Positions 63,963 through 64,000 of a stretch of 64,000 nucleotides of DNA are shown one piece after another. How positions within the stretch are numbered: position 1 is the first letter of the stretch; the number at the start of each line of letters is the position of its first letter. Source of the DNA: Flavobacterium piscinae (GTDB lineage: Bacteria > Bacteroidota > Bacteroidia > Flavobacteriales > Flavobacteriaceae); assembly GCF_004122145.1 (NCBI RefSeq), contig NZ_SBKQ01000008.1, positions 1 through 64,000 of the forward strand, given 5' to 3'. The notes beneath the pieces are model-generated. The model saw only the letters and a program-made list of their open reading frames with translations, was not told the origin of the DNA and did no database searches. The position numbers were made by a program, and so were the translations under genes.

Positions 63963-64000
63963 TTTTTGATAAATTAAATGGAAAAACTAAATTAGCCAAA

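Overview
The window is a chromosomal stretch from a member of the Bacteroidetes, most likely a Flavobacterium-like Flavobacteriaceae. Visible reasons: strongly AT-rich intergenic DNA; many gene starts preceded by the Bacteroidetes -7 promoter element TAnnTTTG; several Bacteroidetes-type gene families (DUF3822, DUF4293, DUF1599, the BT_3928/DoxX family, DUF3667, fasciclin lipoproteins ending their signal in SCSDDD); a Rho factor carrying a hydrophilic Asn/Gly/Gln-rich insert; and a Gram-negative envelope (kdsA, kdsB, porin). I call 65 protein genes, one of them interrupted, plus the RNase P RNA. I see no tRNA, rRNA, CRISPR array, prophage or intact insertion sequence.

Layout. 0.1-3.2 kb (minus): a four-gene membrane/regulator cluster ending in creD, which is broken by one in-frame stop. 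3.3-7.8 kb: DUF1801, NADP isocitrate dehydrogenase, a secreted barrel-like protein, kdsA and a lipoprotein. 7.9-8.9 kb: a YeeE/YedE-type sulfur transporter split over two genes. 9-15 kb (minus): a giant propeller/LuxR regulator, lysoplasmalogenase, sterol desaturase-like protein, clpS and prmA. 15.2-25.1 kb (plus): porin, guaA, two LysM proteins (one fused to a periplasmic-binding fold), OsmC, DUF3820, pyrG, yidC. 25.2-34.2 kb: fasciclin lipoprotein, MORN-like protein, mnmA, nitronate monooxygenase, lpdA, ABC exporter, truA. 34.4-37.6 kb: YfcE phosphoesterase and a response regulator/small protein/histidine kinase operon. 37.8-46 kb: DUF4293, rho, tpiA, TlpA-like lipoprotein, a lone DppB-type permease, BT_3928 family, DUF1599, folP and a lipoprotein. 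46-53.6 kb: rlmH, DUF3667, rnpB, rsmD, DUF3822, RecD-like helicase, DUF4126, kdsB. 53.6-64 kb: a GH114-like protein, methyltransferase, acyltransferase, beta-propeller lipoprotein, XRE regulator, M14 peptidase, Lrp/AsnC regulator, ppc, DinB, DUF1456 and an esterase.

How the genes work together. Most is housekeeping: central carbon metabolism (icd, lpdA, tpiA, ppc), nucleotides (guaA, pyrG), folate (folP), RNA modification (mnmA, truA, rlmH, rsmD, prmA, rnpB), KDO supply for lipopolysaccharide (kdsA, kdsB) and membrane insertion (yidC). The more unusual signals are regulatory: a shared three-half-site operator next to a winged-helix gene, twin identical operators before an XRE gene, a 101-residue orphan protein between a response regulator and its kinase, a LysM plus periplasmic-binding fusion, and a set of degenerate intergenic repeats that recur in the window in several unrelated 'vocabularies'. 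I did not find a clear new defence or mobile system; start codons were refined by hand where a later ATG fits the family or the promoter better.
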